Shown: in pieces, positions 14,678-16,183 of the stretch
How positions within the stretch are numbered: position 1 is the first letter of the stretch
Layout: every line of letters starts with the position of its first letter
Translations under genes and position numbers: made by a program
Notes under the pieces: model-generated
The model's input: the letters and a program-made list of their open reading frames with translations, nothing else
Databases searched by the model: none
Told to the model about the DNA's origin: nothing
Source of the DNA: Microcaldota archaeon
Lineage (GTDB): Archaea; Micrarchaeota; Micrarchaeia; Micrarchaeales; Micrarchaeaceae
Length of the DNA: 16,183 nucleotides
Assembly (NCBI GenBank): GCA_021785805.1
Contig: JAJYEJ010000012.1
Location: forward strand, 1-16,183
Direction of reading: 5' to 3'

Positions 14678-14696
14678 GTAAAATGATCCATTTTAC
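14678..14696. repeat. 19-nt perfect palindrome (8-3-8)
   Basis: Arms GTAAAATG and CATTTTAC with spacer ATC, the same architecture as 14651-14669. Both contain TTTAC/GTAAA arms. Confidence 0.6.
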
Positions 14697-14734
14697 GCAC
14701 CCACAATCTAACCCGACATTCCAAGCAGAATATG

Positions 14735-14770
14735 AAAACTGAACCTTAGATATCAAGCGGGTTCAGTTTT
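14735..14770. terminator. 11-bp inverted repeat hairpin, possible bidirectional terminator
   Basis: Arms AAAACTGAACC (14735-14745) and GGTTCAGTTTT (14760-14770) pair perfectly around a 14-nt loop. Either strand gives a hairpin ending in TTTT. It separates the tRNA-like locus from the AAA ATPase gene. Alternatives are a protein-binding site or a remnant of mobile-element ends. Confidence 0.4.
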
Positions 14771-14834
14771 GGTGAAATCGAACCCATCAACTTTCATAGA
14801 TAGTATATTAAATATATTGTAATATGCAAAATCA

Positions 14835-14842
14835 TTAAATAT
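14835..14842 (+). promoter_or_regulatory. TATA box for the AAA/DUF4143 ATPase gene
   Basis: TTAAATAT is centred about 26-27 nt before the ATG at 14865, predicting a leaderless mRNA. No Shine-Dalgarno is present. Confidence 0.55.
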
Positions 14843-14864
14843 TAGATAGTATAGAATATCTAAT
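14841..14864. promoter_or_regulatory. operator-like palindrome abutting the ATPase start codon
   Basis: Arms ATTAGATA (14841-14848) and TATCTAAT (14857-14864) are perfectly inverted around 8 nt. It begins in the TATA box and ends at the base before the ATG, so a bound protein would cover the transcription start. The 11-mer TAGATAGTATA occurs here (14843-14853) and again at 14797-14807. Confidence 0.5.
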
Positions 14865-16157
14865 ATGGCAGATTCAATAGCCCAGATATTGAAGAGGCAG
14901 AAAGGTGAATTCGAGCTCATTTATGCTTCGCAGAGGATCATAAAGAGGGACAACCAAGCCATCTTATCAAAAAACATAGACAATACTTTGGTAAAGGTAA
15001 TAATGGGCGTAAGGAGGAGCGGCAAGTCTACTCTGGCCACTCTGCTGCTTGAGGGCAAACTCTTTGCATATGCAAATTTTGACGAAAAAGGCCTTACGGC
15101 GATAAATCTGGATGAACTACTCTCTTTCATTAAGGAGGTATACGGCGATACAAAGATAATATTCTTGGATGAAATACAGAACGTGGATAAGTGGGAGCTG
15201 TGGGTGAACAGCATAAAGCGGCTTGGTTACGACGTAATCATAACCGGATCCAATGCGAATATGCTCAGCAAGGAGTTAGCCACACACCTTACCGGAAGGT
15301 ATGTGCAATTTGAGGTCTTCCCGTTCAGCTTCGCAGAGTATCTGCGCTTTAACAAATTAGATCCGGAGAAGCTCAAGAGCGAAGGAAAGGAAGGCGAGCT
15401 GAAGAACGAGCTAGCGCGTTACATGAAAAGCGGTGGATTCCCAGAGTTGGTCGCGAAAAACCTCGACCAAAGCTATCTAAAGACAATAGTCGGTGACATA
15501 ATATACAAGGACATCGTGCTGAGATGGAACGTCAGGCACACATCTGAGCTTGACAGCGTGGCGAGCTATCTCGCCTCGATATGCTCTTCGGAGTTCACCG
15601 CAACAAAGCTGGCGCACTCGTTGAACATGAAAAGCCCCATAACCGTACAGAAGTATTGTGGCTATCTGCACGAGGCTTATCTATTCTTCTATCTGAAGAG
15701 GTTTTCATTCAAGGCAAAAATTAGGGAGAAAGCGCCGAGGAAGGTCTACTCGATAGACACTGGTATGATAACAGCGATAGGCACGAGGTTTACGCCAGAA
15801 TCTGGCAAACTGATGGAGAACCTTGTGTTCCTCCAGTTAAGGAGGATGAATATGATAGAGAATCAGAACATATTCTACTATAAAGATGCAACAGGCAAGG
15901 AGGTGGATTTCGTCATTAAAGATGGCATAGCCGTGACGAAACTCATACAAGTAACGTATGCGTCTGGCAGGGAGGACATCAATAAAAGAGAGACCGCATC
16001 GCTCCTAAAGGCGGCAGATGAGTTGAGATGCGATAATCTTACTGTCATAACTTGGGATTATTCGAGCGTTGAAAAGGTTGATAGACACACGATCAATTTC
16101 GTGCCATTGTGGGAGTGGCTTGCCCAGAGTGATGGCGCTCAGAGACGCTTAGCGTAA
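14865..16157 (+). CDS. AAA-family ATPase with DUF4143 domain
   Basis: 430 aa, the normal length for this family. Seen: an N-terminal region, Walker A GVRRSGKST (48-56), Walker B IIFLDEIQ (98-105), and a sensor-like ITGSNA segment at about residue 126. A linker with FEVFPFSFAEYLRF, highly typical of the AAA_14/DUF4143 proteins, follows. The C-terminal DUF4143 part has SIDTGMITAIG, LMENLVFLQLRR, and a nuclease-like GKEVDFVIK strand (compare the D-[DE]xK fold), though activity is unproven. Family knowledge: these ATPases are abundant and multicopy in archaea and anaerobic bacteria, sit in variable regions, and have no settled role. Start ATG 14865 is set by the TATA box and palindrome immediately upstream, so expression is probably controlled at transcription initiation. 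No partner gene is visible. Confidence 0.92.
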   Translation: MADSIAQILKRQKGEFELIYASQRIIKRDNQAILSKNIDNTLVKVIMGVRRSGKSTLATLLLEGKLFAYANFDEKGLTAINLDELLSFIKEVYGDTKIIFLDEIQNVDKWELWVNSIKRLGYDVIITGSNANMLSKELATHLTGRYVQFEVFPFSFAEYLRFNKLDPEKLKSEGKEGELKNELARYMKSGGFPELVAKNLDQSYLKTIVGDIIYKDIVLRWNVRHTSELDSVASYLASICSSEFTATKLAHSLNMKSPITVQKYCGYLHEAYLFFYLKRFSFKAKIREKAPRKVYSIDTGMITAIGTRFTPESGKLMENLVFLQLRRMNMIENQNIFYYKDATGKEVDFVIKDGIAVTKLIQVTYASGREDINKRETASLLKAADELRCDNLTVITWDYSSVEKVDRHTINFVPLWEWLAQSDGAQRRLA

Positions 16158-16183
16158 TACAGGTGACTGCACAAACCCTCCGA

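Larger units (their letters stand above)
14609..14702 (-). pseudogene. tRNA-like cloverleaf with aberrant arms; includes right direct repeat (14609-14639)
   Basis: The 3' part is a tRNA end: T-arm GCGGG-TTCAAAT-CCCGC (14633-14617), acceptor strand CGCGCCC (14616-14610) and discriminator G at 14609, with no encoded CCA. Upstream, GGGTGCG (14702-14696) can pair with the acceptor strand through one G-U, so the outer frame of a 94-nt tRNA exists. The inner arms are abnormal: a perfect 8-bp stem with loop GAT (14696-14678) stands for the D-arm, and a perfect 8-bp stem with loop AGC (14669-14651) for the anticodon arm. U8 is present, but no convincing A14 or U33 anticodon loop. I call it a tRNA-derived or degenerate gene. 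An intron-bearing functional tRNA remains possible. Confidence 0.45.

Noticed and set aside
14609..14702. Selenocysteine tRNA, suggested by the length, long D-like stem and discriminator G
   Set aside because: There is no UCA anticodon in any plausible anticodon loop, and the acceptor and variable arms do not have tRNA-Sec dimensions.
14533..14724. 63-codon minus-strand frame through the right tRNA-like sequence
   Set aside because: It contains the same tRNA-derived peptide and overlaps the palindromes and the start of the 310-aa gene. Coding is less likely than a structural RNA or attachment site.
1..16183. CRISPR array, insertion sequence or integrase gene
   Set aside because: No regularly spaced repeats, transposase or tyrosine-recombinase motifs were seen on either strand. 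The only direct repeats are the tRNA ends, the promoter 11-mer and the dehydrogenase paralogy.

Overview
The window reads as archaeal chromosome. Arginine is mostly AGG/AGA and isoleucine often ATA. Operon-first genes have TATA-like boxes about 25-30 nt before the start codon and almost no 5' leader, while internal operon genes use GGTG/GGTGAT Shine-Dalgarno sequences. The arginyl-tRNA synthetase and the NAD(P)HX repair enzyme have archaeal-type sequences. The membrane-anchored, sequon-rich surface proteins and compact gene packing fit a small-genome (DPANN/Micrarchaeota-like) archaeon, but that placement is inference and no marker here proves it.

Left part (1-1895): a membrane-anchored extracytoplasmic protein on the minus strand runs off the window edge. 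Divergent from it is a LUD-domain (LutC/YkgG-like) gene, which converges on a second small membrane-anchored, cysteine- and sequon-rich protein.

Centre (1981-8313): seven co-directional, closely packed genes make a beta-oxidation operon: acyl-CoA dehydrogenase 1, CoxG-like SRPBCC protein, acyl-CoA dehydrogenase 2, gamma-carbonic-anhydrase-like protein, enoyl-CoA hydratase, thiolase and 3-hydroxyacyl-CoA dehydrogenase. All four steps of the acyl-CoA spiral are present with their catalytic residues. No acyl-CoA synthetase and no electron-transfer flavoprotein is in the window. The two dehydrogenase paralogues share a 100-nt stretch of perfect DNA identity, which suggests gene conversion.

Next (8322-12741): an AbrB-domain regulator-like protein on the minus strand is divergent from a two-gene operon of nnr (NAD(P)HX repair) and argS (arginyl-tRNA synthetase). 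The starts at 9260 and 9297 are only 36 nt apart.

Right part (12742-16183): accessory in character. Two identical 31-nt copies of a tRNA 3' end (T-arm plus acceptor strand), both reading on the minus strand, bracket about 1.7 kb. That interval holds two unrecognised, convergently overlapping genes. The right copy is preceded by an odd cloverleaf-like sequence in which two perfect 8-bp, 3-nt-loop hairpins stand where the D- and anticodon arms should be. A decayed third copy lies just outside the left one. This looks like an integration site or island, although no integrase is visible. Beyond it are a long hairpin and a palindromic operator-like site immediately in front of an AAA/DUF4143 ATPase gene.
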